Assembly (NCBI GenBank): GCA_002082585.1 | Contig: CP020563.1 | Location: forward strand, 682,001 to 746,000 | DNA from: Kitasatospora albolonga | GTDB taxonomy: Bacteria > Actinomycetota > Actinomycetes > Streptomycetales > Streptomycetaceae | DNA length: 64,000 nucleotides | Reading direction: 5' to 3' | Shown: positions 27,270 through 35,591 of the stretch, piece after piece | How the letters are laid out: the number at the start of each line of letters is the position of its first letter | Numbering within the stretch: position 1 is the first letter of the stretch | Position numbers and translations under genes: made by a program | Notes under the pieces: generated by a model | Databases searched by the model: none | Told to the model about the DNA's origin: nothing | Seen by the model: only the letters and a program-made list of their open reading frames with translations

Positions 27270-28427
27270 GTGGGCCGGCTGACCGGGGGAGATCCGTCGC
27301 TGCTGCGGCGGATCAATTCAGCGGTGGTACTGCACGCCCTGCGAGGGGCCGGTTCGCCGACGCTGACCGACCTGACCCGGGTCACGGGTCTCTCCCGGCC
27401 GACGGTCGAGGGTGTGATCGAGGGGCTGTTCGAGGCCGGTCTGGTGGTCGAGGCCCTGCCCGACGAGAGGGAGGCCCGGCGCCAGGGGCGGCCCGCCCGA
27501 AGGTTCCGCTTCCGGGCCGAGGCCGGACATCTGCTGGGGGTCGAGATCGGCCCGCACCGGGTTTCGGCGCTGCTGTCGGGGCTCGACGGCCGGGTGACCG
27601 GGGCGGGTTCCCGTACGGTGTCGGAGACGGCGGGCGCCGACGACCGGCTCGACCAGGTGAGAGCCGTGATCGCGGACCTGCTGCGCCGCACCGGGGTGGC
27701 CCGGAGCAGTCTGCGCGCCGTCGGTGTCGGCAGCCCGGGCATCGTGGAGGCGGACGGGACCGTACGCCTGGGCACGGCGCTGCCGGAGTGGACGGGCCTC
27801 GCGCTCGGAGAGCGGCTGCGGCGTTCGTTCCGCTGCCCGGTCCTCGTGGAGAACGACGCCAACGCGGCGGCGGTCGCCGAGCACTGGAAGGGCGCGGCCA
27901 CCGAGTCCGACGACATCGTCTTCGTCCTGGCCGGGCTCAGCCCGGGGGCGGGGTCCTTGATCGGCGGACGTCTGCACCGGGGGTTCGGCGGGGCGGCCGG
28001 GGAGATCGGCGCGCTGCACCTGCTGGGCAGGGAGGTGACACCGGAGCATCTGCTCTCGACCACGGGCACCCCGCTGGAGCCGCTGGACGAGCAAGCGGTG
28101 GCCGCGGTGTTCGCCAAGGCGCGGCAGGGCGATGCCGAGGCGCAGGCGGCCGTGGAGCGGTTCCTCCAGCGGCTCGTGCACGATGTGGCGGCCCTGGTGC
28201 TGGCACTCGACCCGGAGCTGGTCGTCGTCGGCGGCTGGGCCGCCGGGCTGGACGGTGTGCTGGAACCCCTGCGCGAGGAGCTGGCCCGCTACTGTCTGCG
28301 CCCGCCACGGGTGACGTTGTCGCTGCTCGGTGAGGCCGCGGTCGCGACGGGGGCCCTCCGGCTGGCGCTCGACCATGTCGAGGAGCAGTTGTTCGCCGTC
28401 GAGGGAGCGGTGACGGCCCGCCGCTGA
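27270..28427 (+). CDS. ROK-family transcriptional regulator
   Basis: The 385-residue protein has an N-terminal winged helix (RINSAVVLHALRGAGSPTLT, LSRPTVEGVIEGLFEAGLV) and a ROK sugar-kinase-like domain (GVEIGPHRVSALLSGLDG, GVGSPGIV, VENDANAAAVAEHWKG, GGRLHRGFGGAAGEIGAL). The catalytic Asp region is kept (ENDANAAA), but the CxCGxxGC zinc motif of XylR/NagC is absent. The GTG start has GGAGG 7 nt upstream. The sugar ligand is unknown. A terminator lies about 300 bp downstream. Confidence 0.9.
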   Translation: MGRLTGGDPSLLRRINSAVVLHALRGAGSPTLTDLTRVTGLSRPTVEGVIEGLFEAGLVVEALPDEREARRQGRPARRFRFRAEAGHLLGVEIGPHRVSALLSGLDGRVTGAGSRTVSETAGADDRLDQVRAVIADLLRRTGVARSSLRAVGVGSPGIVEADGTVRLGTALPEWTGLALGERLRRSFRCPVLVENDANAAAVAEHWKGAATESDDIVFVLAGLSPGAGSLIGGRLHRGFGGAAGEIGALHLLGREVTPEHLLSTTGTPLEPLDEQAVAAVFAKARQGDAEAQAAVERFLQRLVHDVAALVLALDPELVVVGGWAAGLDGVLEPLREELARYCLRPPRVTLSLLGEAAVATGALRLALDHVEEQLFAVEGAVTARR

Positions 28428-28533
28428 CCGCGAGCGGAAGACGGGCCGGATGGCGTCCGGCCCGGGTCGGAAGGAGCGGGTGGCGTCCGCCCCTGGGCCG
28501 GGGCCGGGGCCGAAGGTGACGGCCTCCCGGGCC

Positions 28534-28582
28534 GGAAGGGCCGAGTGACGGCTGGCCTCGGATCGGAAGGGCCGAGTGACGG
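28534..28582 (+). repeat. Degenerate GC-rich repeats after the ROK gene
   Basis: CGGAAGGGCCGAGTGACGG occurs at 28534-28552 and 28564-28582, a 30-bp period. Related, more diverged copies run from about 28435 to 28690. The whole 28428-28726 stretch shows no convincing gene; long open frames there have repeat-derived, Pro/Arg-rich translations. Confidence 0.55.
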
Positions 28583-28726
28583 TCGGCTCAGGGGCGGAAG
28601 GACCGGCTGCCGTCCGCCCCGGACCAAGGGGTCAGGTGACGGTCGCCCCAGGGCCGGAAGACCGGAAGGACAGGGAGGACCGGACAGCGTTCGGCCCCGG
28701 AGCAGAACGGCTGGATGACGCGCGAA

Positions 28727-28756
28727 GGGCGCCCCGGCCGGTCGGCCGGGGCGCCC
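28727..28756. terminator. Bidirectional hairpin terminator
   Basis: GGGCGCCCCGGCCG and CGGCCGGGGCGCCC form a perfect 14-bp inverted repeat with a 2-nt centre, between the convergent ROK and GntR genes. It is symmetric and could serve both. Confidence 0.7.
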
Positions 28757-28866
28757 TGTCGGGTCTCGCTTCTCACCGTCGGCCTGAGCTTCCGGCCGAC
28801 GGCTCGCAGGCACCCTGCGACGGAGCCGCTCACGGGCGGGCGGCGTCGCTCAGGGGCGGGCAGGCA

Positions 28867-29637
28867 TCAGGACGCCTGCCGCTCCTGCTGCTGCTCGTCG
28901 TGGCTGATCTCCAGTGCGCCGGAGTCCCCGAAGGTGAGTCGGCAGGTGTCCGCCCGGTAGGTGGCGACGGACACGGCCGCCGTGCCGCCCGAGGCGAAGT
29001 ACCGGGTGGTGACGACGAGGACGGGTGCGCCGGGGAGCCTGTCGAGCTCCTTGGCGTCGTCCGCGCGCGCCGATCCGAGCTCCACGGTGCGGTCCTGCCC
29101 CTCCAGGCCCAGACGGTGCAGTTCGCGCATGACGCTGCGGGCGCGCACCGGTCCGGACGGTGCGTCGATCGCGGAGAGGTCGGGCACCGAGGAGGCGGGG
29201 ACGTAGAGGAGCTCGGCGGCCACCGCCTGGCCGTGGGTGACCCGGATGCGGCGCACCACGTGCACGGGCTCGCCGCCGGTCCTGAGCATCGCGGCCACGG
29301 CGGTCGGGGCCACCTCGCTGACGCAGTCGACCGGCTGCCACGCCTCGCCGGAGACGCCGCCCGTCCACTCGTGCTGGGCCGTGGAGACGGCGACGCCCAC
29401 GCGCGGCGGGGCGACGGTCGTGCCGACGCCACGGCGGCGCTGCAGCCTGCCTTCGAGCTCGAGCTGCTCCAGAGCCTGCCGGAGCGTGGCGCGTGCGACT
29501 CCGAACCGTGCCGCGAGGTCCCGCTCGTTGGGGAGGATCTCGCCCACCGCAAAGTCCGAGTCGAGTGCCTCACTGAGCACGGTCCTGAGGTGCCAGTACT
29601 TCGGCTCCTGTACCGATTCCAGCTGCGTGGTCCCCAC
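28867..29637 (-). CDS. GntR-family regulator, HutC/UTRA type
   Basis: The 256-residue protein has a GntR winged helix at residues 10-78 (PKYWHLRTVLSEAL, LPNERDLAARFGVARATLRQ, LEGRLQRRRGVGTTVA). A UTRA ligand domain of the HutC subfamily follows, the same architecture as DasR. UTRA domains bind sugar phosphates, amino acids or fatty acids; here the ligand is unknown. No catabolic genes are adjacent. A DasR-like palindrome lies about 90 bp upstream (separate entry), so it may be in the DasR regulon or autoregulated. Confidence 0.9.
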   Translation of the reverse strand: MGTTQLESVQEPKYWHLRTVLSEALDSDFAVGEILPNERDLAARFGVARATLRQALEQLELEGRLQRRRGVGTTVAPPRVGVAVSTAQHEWTGGVSGEAWQPVDCVSEVAPTAVAAMLRTGGEPVHVVRRIRVTHGQAVAAELLYVPASSVPDLSAIDAPSGPVRARSVMRELHRLGLEGQDRTVELGSARADDAKELDRLPGAPVLVVTTRYFASGGTAAVSVATYRADTCRLTFGDSGALEISHDEQQQERQAS

Positions 29638-29728
29638 CCTGTCCTCCGCAATCGCCGAGCGGCTTTTCCGCGACGTTATTTATTAAAGGTTCCTGTCTTA
29701 AGTTGAAACCCTAGGGCGGCGCTCCCCC

Positions 29729-29742
29729 TTGGTCAAGACCAA
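29729..29742. promoter_or_regulatory. DasR-like operator (dre) upstream of the GntR gene
   Basis: TTGGTCAAGACCAA is a 6+2+6 inverted repeat. Its core TGGTCAAGACCA matches the known DasR site TGGTCTAGACCA at 11 of 12 positions. It sits about 92 bp upstream of the GntR/UTRA start in an AT-rich stretch. DasR links N-acetylglucosamine to development and antibiotic production. Either DasR or the local HutC-type regulator could bind. Confidence 0.65.
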
Positions 29743-29895
29743 TCCTTATTCCGTAACGGAACGAAACGGGACTTCGGCGCAGAGCGTTCACAAGACGTTC
29801 GTGGTGCCGTGAGGCGCGCGCAGCACGGAGCCCCACCACCGGACGGTGGCAGGGCTCGGGCCGGGGGCGCCAGGGGGCCCGGTCGCGCCCGGTTT

Positions 29896-30076
29896 CCCTT
29901 TGGCCTGAACTATGCACTGCCGTAAGGAAGGCAGGTCGATGAGCTTGTCCGGATTGCGAACGATATAGGGGTATTGGATTACCCCATTCCGGATCTTCGA
30001 GCCGGAGGAAGGTATCGGGCTTTCCCTCGATAAAGCACGCCACGGCGGGTCCACCGCCAGGCCCGGCGCCGTACAC
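29896..30076 (-). pseudogene. Remnant of an ECF41-type sigma factor C-terminus
   Basis: On the minus strand, one frame gives GGGPAVACFIEGKPDTFLRL (about 30060-29995) and the adjoining frame continues as IRNGVIQYPYIVRNPDKLI (about 29994-29935). Together they resemble the SnoaL-like C-terminal domain of ECF41/SigJ sigma factors, which ends in a conserved NPDKL. The frame switch and missing sigma domains indicate a decayed fragment. The region is less GC-rich than its neighbours. The match is by eye, so the call is moderate. Confidence 0.45.
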
Positions 30077-30203
30077 GCCCCGTCCCGGACCGGCCGACCC
30101 GCGGGATCGTGCCGACGGGAACCGCCCGGGCCCTTGAACTCCAAGCTACCGAGCGGTAAGTGTTGTTGACGCGATGTCTACACCCACTTCAGGGAGCAGC
30201 TCC

Positions 30204-31034
30204 ATGCCCAGCACGGTCTCCTTCACCGTCGATTCGGCGCACGGCCCCCGTACGGTCTCGGTGGAGTACGAACGGACCGGTGCGGGAGAGCCGCTGGTCC
30301 TGCTCCACGGTATCGGCCACCACCACCAGGCATGGGAGCCGGTGACCCGGATTCTGGCCGCCGAGCGTGAGGTGATAGCCCTCGACCTGCCCGGTTTCGG
30401 CGCGTCCGCCGCCCTGCCGGACGGAGTTCCGTACACCCTGGACGCCGTCACCCCGGTCCTCGGAGCCTTCTTCGCGGCGCTGGGCGTCGACCGCCCGCAT
30501 GTGGCCGGAAACTCCCTCGGGGGCCTGTTCGCCCTGGAGTTGGGGCGCAGGGAGCTGGTCCGCTCGGTCACCGCCCTGTCGCCCGCGGGCTTCTGGAACG
30601 AGCCGGAGCGCCGCTACGCCTTCACCACGCTGCGGGCGATGCGCCGCGCCGCGCTGGCCCTCCCGGTACCGGCGATCGAACGGCTCTCCCGCAGCGCGGC
30701 CGGCCGTACGGCACTGACCAGCACCATCTACGCCCGGCCCGGCAGGCGGTCACCCGAGGCGGTCGTCGCGGAGACCCTGGCCCTGCGGGGAGCGACCGGT
30801 TTCCACCAGACGCTGGCCGCCGGTGTGGGCACCTCCTTCACCGACGACGTGAAGGGCATCCCCGTCACCGTCGCCTGGGGCACCCGCGACCGCATCCTGC
30901 TGCGTCGGCAGGGAATCCGCGCCAAGCATGTGATCCCGGAGGCCAGGCTCGTGCGGCTGCCCGGCTGCGGGCACGTCCCGATGAACGACGACCCGGCCCT
31001 GGTCGCCCGGGTGATCCTCGACACCAGCCGCTGA
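30204..31034 (+). CDS. Alpha/beta-fold hydrolase
   Basis: The 276-residue protein has the fold's landmarks: oxyanion loop LVLLHGIGHHHQAW, LDLPGFGASA, nucleophile elbow VAGNSLGGLFALELG (Ser near residue 114), the acid strand VTVAWGTRDRIL, and the catalytic His in LPGCGHVPMNDDP. The start at 30204 has AGGGAG 7 nt upstream; an ATG at 30174 is also in frame. The substrate is unknown. Its 3' end overlaps the convergent EamA exporter frame by 285 bp. Confidence 0.9.
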   Translation: MPSTVSFTVDSAHGPRTVSVEYERTGAGEPLVLLHGIGHHHQAWEPVTRILAAEREVIALDLPGFGASAALPDGVPYTLDAVTPVLGAFFAALGVDRPHVAGNSLGGLFALELGRRELVRSVTALSPAGFWNEPERRYAFTTLRAMRRAALALPVPAIERLSRSAAGRTALTSTIYARPGRRSPEAVVAETLALRGATGFHQTLAAGVGTSFTDDVKGIPVTVAWGTRDRILLRRQGIRAKHVIPEARLVRLPGCGHVPMNDDPALVARVILDTSR

Positions 31035-31949
31035 CGGGACGGTACGGGGCGTCGGCCCGGCGGTCGCGCGGCGCCCCAGGACCCCCGAGCCGAGCGCCAC
31101 TCCGGCGCCGACCAGGAAGCTCCCCGCACCCTGCGCCATGCCGTACGTCCCGGCGCCGACGAGCGGTGCGGTGAGCGCGGCGGAGACCGGGATGAGGCCG
31201 GAGAAGAGGGTGGCGCGTTCGGCGCCGATGCGCTGGAGGCCGATGTACCAGCAGACGAAGCCGATCACGGTCACGACGACCGCCTGCCAGAGCAGGGCCG
31301 CCGTCTCCACGGAGGTCGGGGCCCGCAGGAACCCGCCGCCGTCCATGAGCAGACCGAGCAGTGCGGACTGTACGGCGGCGATGCCGCAGACCGTCGCGGC
31401 GAGCAGCCTCGGGCCGAGCGGGCGCAGCATCGGTACGGCCAGGACCGCGAAGCCGACCTCGCCCGCGAGCGCCCCCACCGACCAGCAGATGCCCGCCAGG
31501 TCGGTACGGCCCCACCCCTGGACGGTGAACGCTCCAGCGGCGACGAGCCCGGCGGCGTACAGCGTGACGCGGGAGGGGCGGCGGCTCTCCAGAAGGGGGA
31601 CCAGCACCCCGACGACGATGGGCGCACAGCCCACGAAGACCCCCGGAACAGCTGGTTCCGCACTCCGTTCCGCCGCCAGGACCGCCAGGTTGAAGCCGAC
31701 CATCCCGACCGCGGCGAGCAGGCCGAGCCGCAGCCACTGGCCGACGGAGAGACCCCGCAGCGGGGCGGCCACGGGCATCGGGCCCCGTCGCATCAGCGCC
31801 GCGAGCAGCAGCGCGGCCAGACCGTAGCGGAGCGCCTGGCCACCCGCGTACGGGTAGTCGCCGAGGACGCTGTTGGCGGTGAAGGAGGCCCCCACCAGCA
31901 CACAGGCGAAGGCCGCCAGGAGGGCTCCGCGCAGAGAGTTCGCGTTCAT
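30750..31949 (-). CDS. EamA/DMT-family exporter with antisense-overlapping tail
   Basis: The first ~300 residues form ten hydrophobic segments of a drug/metabolite transporter (two EamA repeats, e.g. FVGCAPIVVGVLVPLLESRR and FVCWYIGLQRIG). The frame then lacks a stop and continues for about 95 hydrophilic residues through the opposite strand of the alpha/beta hydrolase gene until 30750. A typical family member would end near 31040. Either the tail is real or a mutation removed the stop. It is divergent from a MocR regulator. Confidence 0.8.
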   Translation of the reverse strand: MNANSLRGALLAAFACVLVGASFTANSVLGDYPYAGGQALRYGLAALLLAALMRRGPMPVAAPLRGLSVGQWLRLGLLAAVGMVGFNLAVLAAERSAEPAVPGVFVGCAPIVVGVLVPLLESRRPSRVTLYAAGLVAAGAFTVQGWGRTDLAGICWSVGALAGEVGFAVLAVPMLRPLGPRLLAATVCGIAAVQSALLGLLMDGGGFLRAPTSVETAALLWQAVVVTVIGFVCWYIGLQRIGAERATLFSGLIPVSAALTAPLVGAGTYGMAQGAGSFLVGAGVALGSGVLGRRATAGPTPRTVPSAAGVEDHPGDQGRVVVHRDVPAAGQPHEPGLRDHMLGADSLPTQQDAVAGAPGDGDGDALHVVGEGGAHTGGQRLVETGRSPQGQGLRDDRLG

Positions 31950-31962
31950 GGCGGTGACGCTA

Positions 31963-31990
31963 GGTCCGGCACCGGACCGGTTTAAGGTCC
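31963..31990. promoter_or_regulatory. Candidate MocR operator between the EamA and MocR genes
   Basis: GGTCCGG-CA-CCGGACC (31963-31978) is a perfect 7+2+7 inverted repeat. A further GGTCC box lies at 31986-31990, in the 47-bp gap between the two divergent starts. MocR-type regulators bind repeated boxes of this kind to control themselves and a divergent transporter. Confidence 0.6.
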
Positions 31991-31996
31991 ATTGCC

Positions 31997-33454
31997 ATGA
32001 CATCTTCGGGGACCAATTCGACCGGTGCGACGGGGCGCGAGGGGACCGGTGGCCTTGGTTCCGCCTCTCCGGCCTGGGAGTTGCTGCTCCCCGCCGCTGC
32101 CGCCCCGGTGCGCGGGCGCGGGCGGGCACTCCGGTCCGCCCTGCGGGAGGCCGTCCGCTCGGGCCGTCTCACCGCGGGCACGAGGCTGCCCTCCAGCCGG
32201 GAACTCGCCGCCGATCTCGGGGTGTCGCGCGGGCTGGTCACCGAGGCGTACGAGCAGCTGACCGCCGAAAGCTATCTGCGCAGCGGGCAGGGCGCGGGGA
32301 CCTGGGTGAGCGACGGAGTGCGCGCGGCGGCGCATTCCGTACGGGATCTGGCGCCGCGTACGCCGGGCGCTCGCGTGGACTTCCGGCCGGGCGTCCCCGA
32401 CCTCTCCCTCTTCCCGCGCGCCGCGTGGACCGCCACCCAGCGCACGGTCCTCGGACGGCTGCCGCACAGCTCGTTGGGGTACCCCGACCCGCGCGGGCTG
32501 CCGGAGCTCCGGGAAGTGCTGGCCGGTCTGCTGGCCCGGCGGCGCGGGGTGGTGGCCGATCCGGAACGGCTGGTGGTCTGTTCGGGGGTGGCGCAGGCGA
32601 CGACGCTCCTCGGCTTCGTACTCCGGGAGCAGGGCCTGGTTTCGGTCGGTGTGGAGGACCCGGGGAGCCCGGAGCACGCGTCGCTGTTCGCGTCGACCGG
32701 TCTGGGCGCGGCCCCGCTGCCGCTCGACGGAGAGGGACTGGCGCTCGGACCGCTGCGGCGCTCCGGCGTGCGCGCCGTGGTGACCACTCCGGCGCACCAG
32801 TTCCCCACCGGAATCGCCTACTCCGCGGAGCGCCGCCGCCAGTTGCTCGACTGGGCGCGTGACGTGGACGGCGTGGTCCTGGAGGACGACTACGACGGGG
32901 ACTTCCGGTACGACCGGGCTCCGGTGGGGGCGTTGCAGGGGCTCGATCCGGAGCGGGTCGTGTACACCGGGTCGGTGAGCAAGTCGCTGGCTCCGGGGCT
33001 GCGGCTGGGCTGGCTGATCGCCCCCGCCCCGCTCACCGGCCGGATCATCGCCCGCAAACGGACCATGGACCTGGGGAACCCCGCCATCGACCAGGCGGTT
33101 CTGGCCGATTTCATCACGCGCGGCGCCTACGACCGGCAGCTGCGCCGCTGCCAGCGCGCCTACCGGGAGCGCCGCGACGCCCTGGTGGCCGCGCTCGGCG
33201 AGCACTTCCCCGGCACCACGGTCAGCGGCATCGCGGCAGGTCTGCACATCATCGCGCGACTGCCGGAACGGTACGGCCCCGAGGGCGCGTTCCTGAGCCG
33301 GGCGGCCGGGGCGGGCATCGCGCTGCGGCCACTGAGCGACTGCGGCGACGCGGGGCCCGAGGACGGCACGGTGGCGCTCGTACTCGGCTACGCCCACCTG
33401 GCGGCGGCCGACATCGCCCGGGGCATCGGGATGCTTGCGGCGGCGCAGGCTTGA
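31997..33454 (+). CDS. MocR-type GntR/aminotransferase regulator
   Basis: A 485-residue PdxR/MocR chimera. The GntR winged helix lies near residues 40-105 (LRSALREAVRSGRLTAGTRL, SSRELAADLGVSRGLVTEAY). A fold-type I aminotransferase domain follows with PLP lysine in YTGSVSKSLAPGLRLGW and LEDDYDGDFRYDR. Such regulators sense PLP, often together with an amino acid. It probably controls the divergent EamA exporter. No pdxST genes are nearby, so it is not obviously PdxR. Confidence 0.93.
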   Translation: MTSSGTNSTGATGREGTGGLGSASPAWELLLPAAAAPVRGRGRALRSALREAVRSGRLTAGTRLPSSRELAADLGVSRGLVTEAYEQLTAESYLRSGQGAGTWVSDGVRAAAHSVRDLAPRTPGARVDFRPGVPDLSLFPRAAWTATQRTVLGRLPHSSLGYPDPRGLPELREVLAGLLARRRGVVADPERLVVCSGVAQATTLLGFVLREQGLVSVGVEDPGSPEHASLFASTGLGAAPLPLDGEGLALGPLRRSGVRAVVTTPAHQFPTGIAYSAERRRQLLDWARDVDGVVLEDDYDGDFRYDRAPVGALQGLDPERVVYTGSVSKSLAPGLRLGWLIAPAPLTGRIIARKRTMDLGNPAIDQAVLADFITRGAYDRQLRRCQRAYRERRDALVAALGEHFPGTTVSGIAAGLHIIARLPERYGPEGAFLSRAAGAGIALRPLSDCGDAGPEDGTVALVLGYAHLAAADIARGIGMLAAAQA

Positions 33455-33530
33455 ACCCGGGCCTCCGGAGCGGTGGGGTCCGGCCGGGCGCCCGAACCCG
33501 GGCGGTGAAGAGGTCCTGAGGGGCCTGGCG

Positions 33531-33574
33531 GTCAGTCGGTCGGTCGGTCAGCCGGTCAGCCGGTCAGCCGGTCA
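33531..33574 (+). repeat. Tandem 8-bp repeat GTCAGCCG
   Basis: GTCAGCCG occurs three times in tandem (33547-33570), followed by a partial GTCA and preceded by related GTCAGTCG and GTCG units. It lies in the 436-bp gap between the MocR gene and phoD. Confidence 0.75.
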
Positions 33575-33642
33575 TGGTGTCGGTTCCGGCGTCGGACGTG
33601 GTTCCCGGCCCGGCCGACCGCCGGGCCCGGCCGACCGGTCCC

Positions 33643-33660
33643 GTTCACCTGGGGTTGGGG
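33643..33660 (+). promoter_or_regulatory. Possible PHO box upstream of phoD
   Basis: GTTCACC-4 nt-GTT resembles the 11-nt direct-repeat units (consensus GTTCACC) bound by PhoP in Streptomyces. Only the first unit is a full match; the second keeps just GTT. It is about 230 bp upstream of the PhoD start. phoD genes are members of the PhoP regulon, which makes the match worth noting. Confidence 0.35.
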
Positions 33661-33751
33661 CAGCGGCCTTCCCCGGCCACTAGGCATGAGGCGGAGACCG
33701 GCTCCGCCCCGGCGGAGCGCCACGGCCGCCCCGGCGGCCCGGTGTCCGCGC

Positions 33752-33827
33752 GTCCGTTCCGCCCACCGCGGACCGGTCCACCCGTCCGTTCCGCCTGCCC
33801 CGGACCGGTACGCCTGTCCGTTCCGCC
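33752..33827 (+). repeat. 32-bp tandem repeat before phoD
   Basis: GTCCGTTCCGCC recurs at 33752, 33784 and 33816, exactly 32 bp apart. GGACCGGT follows in the first two units, and a diverged copy occurs at 33857. The repeats lie directly upstream of phoD in its probable leader. I find no gene in 33455-33890. Confidence 0.7.
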
Positions 33828-33890
33828 CGTCCCGGAGCGAACCCGTACACCTGTCCGTCCGTTCCGACCCACCGCCCAGGAGGCGCCTCG

Positions 33891-35483
33891 ATGCCGCACC
33901 GTCCGCGTATCCCCTCGCCCGGCCGCCGTACCGTTCTGCGCGGTTCGCTGCTCGTCCCCGCCGCCGCGGCCCTGCCCACGGCCGGTGCGGCGGCGCCCGC
34001 CCTGGCTCTGGCGGGGCGGCCGGAGGCGGCGTGGGGGGTGCAGGTGGGGAGCGTCACCGCCTCATCGGCGCTGGTGTGGGTGCGTTCGGACCGGCCTGCC
34101 CGGATGCTGGTGGAAACCTCGGCGACCGAGTCCTTCCGCCGGTCCCGGCGCTGGTACGGGCCGCTGACCGGCCCGGGTACGGACTTCACCGGCACCACTC
34201 CCCTGTACGGCCTTCCGGCGGGTGAGCAGGTGCACTACCGGGTCACGCTGACCGACCCGTACGACCCCCGCCGTACGGGAAAACCGGTGTACGGAACCTT
34301 CCGTACCGCCCCGGCCCGGCGGCGGGACGGGGTGCGCTTCCTCTGGTCCGGGGACATCGCGGGGCAGGGGTGGGGCATCAATCCGGACATCGGCGGCTAC
34401 CGGGTGTACGAGGAGATGCGCCGTCTGGACCCGGACTTCTTCCTGTGCAGCGGCGACACCGTCTACGCGGACGGGCCGCTCCAGCCGAGTGTGGCCCTCC
34501 CCGACGGCCGGATCTGGCGCAACGTCATGACCGAGGAGAAGGCCAAGGTCGCCGAGACGCTGGACGAGTACCGGGGCAACTTCCGCTACAACCTGCTCGA
34601 CCACAACGTCCGCCGCTTCAACGCGCAGGTCCCCTCCGTCGTCCAGTGGGACGACCACGAGGTGCGCAACAACTGGTACCCCGGCCAGATCCTCGACGAC
34701 GCGCGCTACACGGAGAAGAACGTCGACATCCTCGCCGCCCGTTCCGCGCGCGCCTTCCAGGAGTACTTCCCCGTCTCGGCGTCGCACGGCCCGTCCGGCT
34801 CCTCCGGGCGGCCGTCCCGGATGTACCGCGCCGTCCACCACGGGCCGCTGCTGGATGTCTTCGTGCTCGACATGCGGTCGCACCGCAACCGGAACTCCCC
34901 CAACCGGCAGGCCGACGACACGACCGGCATCCTCGGTGCCGAGCAGCTCCGTTGGCTCAAACGCGCCCTCGCGCAATCCCGAGCGGTGTGGAAGGTGATC
35001 GCGGCCGACATGCCGCTCGGCCTGGTGGTCCCGGACGGGGCGACGGACTTCGAGGCGGTGGCCCAGGGCGATCCGGGGGCTCCGCTCGGGCGGGAGCTCC
35101 AGATCGCGGAGCTGCTGCGGTTCATCAAGCACCGCAGGATCACCGGCACCCTGTGGCTGACGGCCGATGTGCACTACACCTCGGCGCAGCACTACGCCCC
35201 CGAGCGGGCGGCGTTCAAGGACTTCGCGCCGTTCTGGGAGTTCGTCTCGGGCCCGCTGGCCGCAGGGGGTTTTCCGGCCAACGCGCTGGACGGCACGTTC
35301 GGGCCGGACCGGGTCTTCGTCCGGGCACCGGACCGGGCCAACGTGTCGCCGATGGAGTCGCCGCAGTTCTTCGGCGAGGTCGAGATCGACGGCGACAGCG
35401 CGGACCTGACGGCACGTCTGCGGGCGGAGGGCGGCGGGGTGCTGTTCACCAAGGTGCTGCGGCCGGGGCGTGTCGGCCAGTGA
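33891..35483 (+). CDS. phoD: Tat-secreted alkaline phosphatase D (PhoD)
   Basis: The 530-residue protein starts with a twin-arginine signal (SPGRRTVLRGSLLVPAAAAL). A PhoD N-terminal Fn3-like domain (WGVQVGSVTASSALVWVRSD) and a metallophosphatase domain follow. Metal-binding motifs include FLWSGDIAGQG, CSGDTVYADGP, QWDDHEVRNNW and LTADVHYTS. It releases phosphate from phosphodiesters and teichoic acids outside the cell, with Fe3+/Ca2+. AGGAGG lies upstream of the ATG. PhoP control is likely from family knowledge. Confidence 0.94.
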   Translation: MPHRPRIPSPGRRTVLRGSLLVPAAAALPTAGAAAPALALAGRPEAAWGVQVGSVTASSALVWVRSDRPARMLVETSATESFRRSRRWYGPLTGPGTDFTGTTPLYGLPAGEQVHYRVTLTDPYDPRRTGKPVYGTFRTAPARRRDGVRFLWSGDIAGQGWGINPDIGGYRVYEEMRRLDPDFFLCSGDTVYADGPLQPSVALPDGRIWRNVMTEEKAKVAETLDEYRGNFRYNLLDHNVRRFNAQVPSVVQWDDHEVRNNWYPGQILDDARYTEKNVDILAARSARAFQEYFPVSASHGPSGSSGRPSRMYRAVHHGPLLDVFVLDMRSHRNRNSPNRQADDTTGILGAEQLRWLKRALAQSRAVWKVIAADMPLGLVVPDGATDFEAVAQGDPGAPLGRELQIAELLRFIKHRRITGTLWLTADVHYTSAQHYAPERAAFKDFAPFWEFVSGPLAAGGFPANALDGTFGPDRVFVRAPDRANVSPMESPQFFGEVEIDGDSADLTARLRAEGGGVLFTKVLRPGRVGQ

Positions 35484-35591
35484 GGGTGCGCCGTCGGCCC
35501 GGTCCCGTGGAGAGCCTCGAGGTACGCCTCTGACCTGCACGGACGGCTGTGCCAGGGGCCGTTGTCAGTGGTGGGTCCTACCGTTTTTCTC

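Noticed and set aside
28289..28813. A 174-codon minus-strand frame after the ROK gene
   Set aside because: The translation is Pro/Arg/Ser-rich and derives from the local GC-rich repeats; no ribosome binding site or family resemblance.
33531..33869. Short direct repeats that might suggest a CRISPR array
   Set aside because: Units are contiguous tandem repeats without unique spacers, and no cas genes are present.
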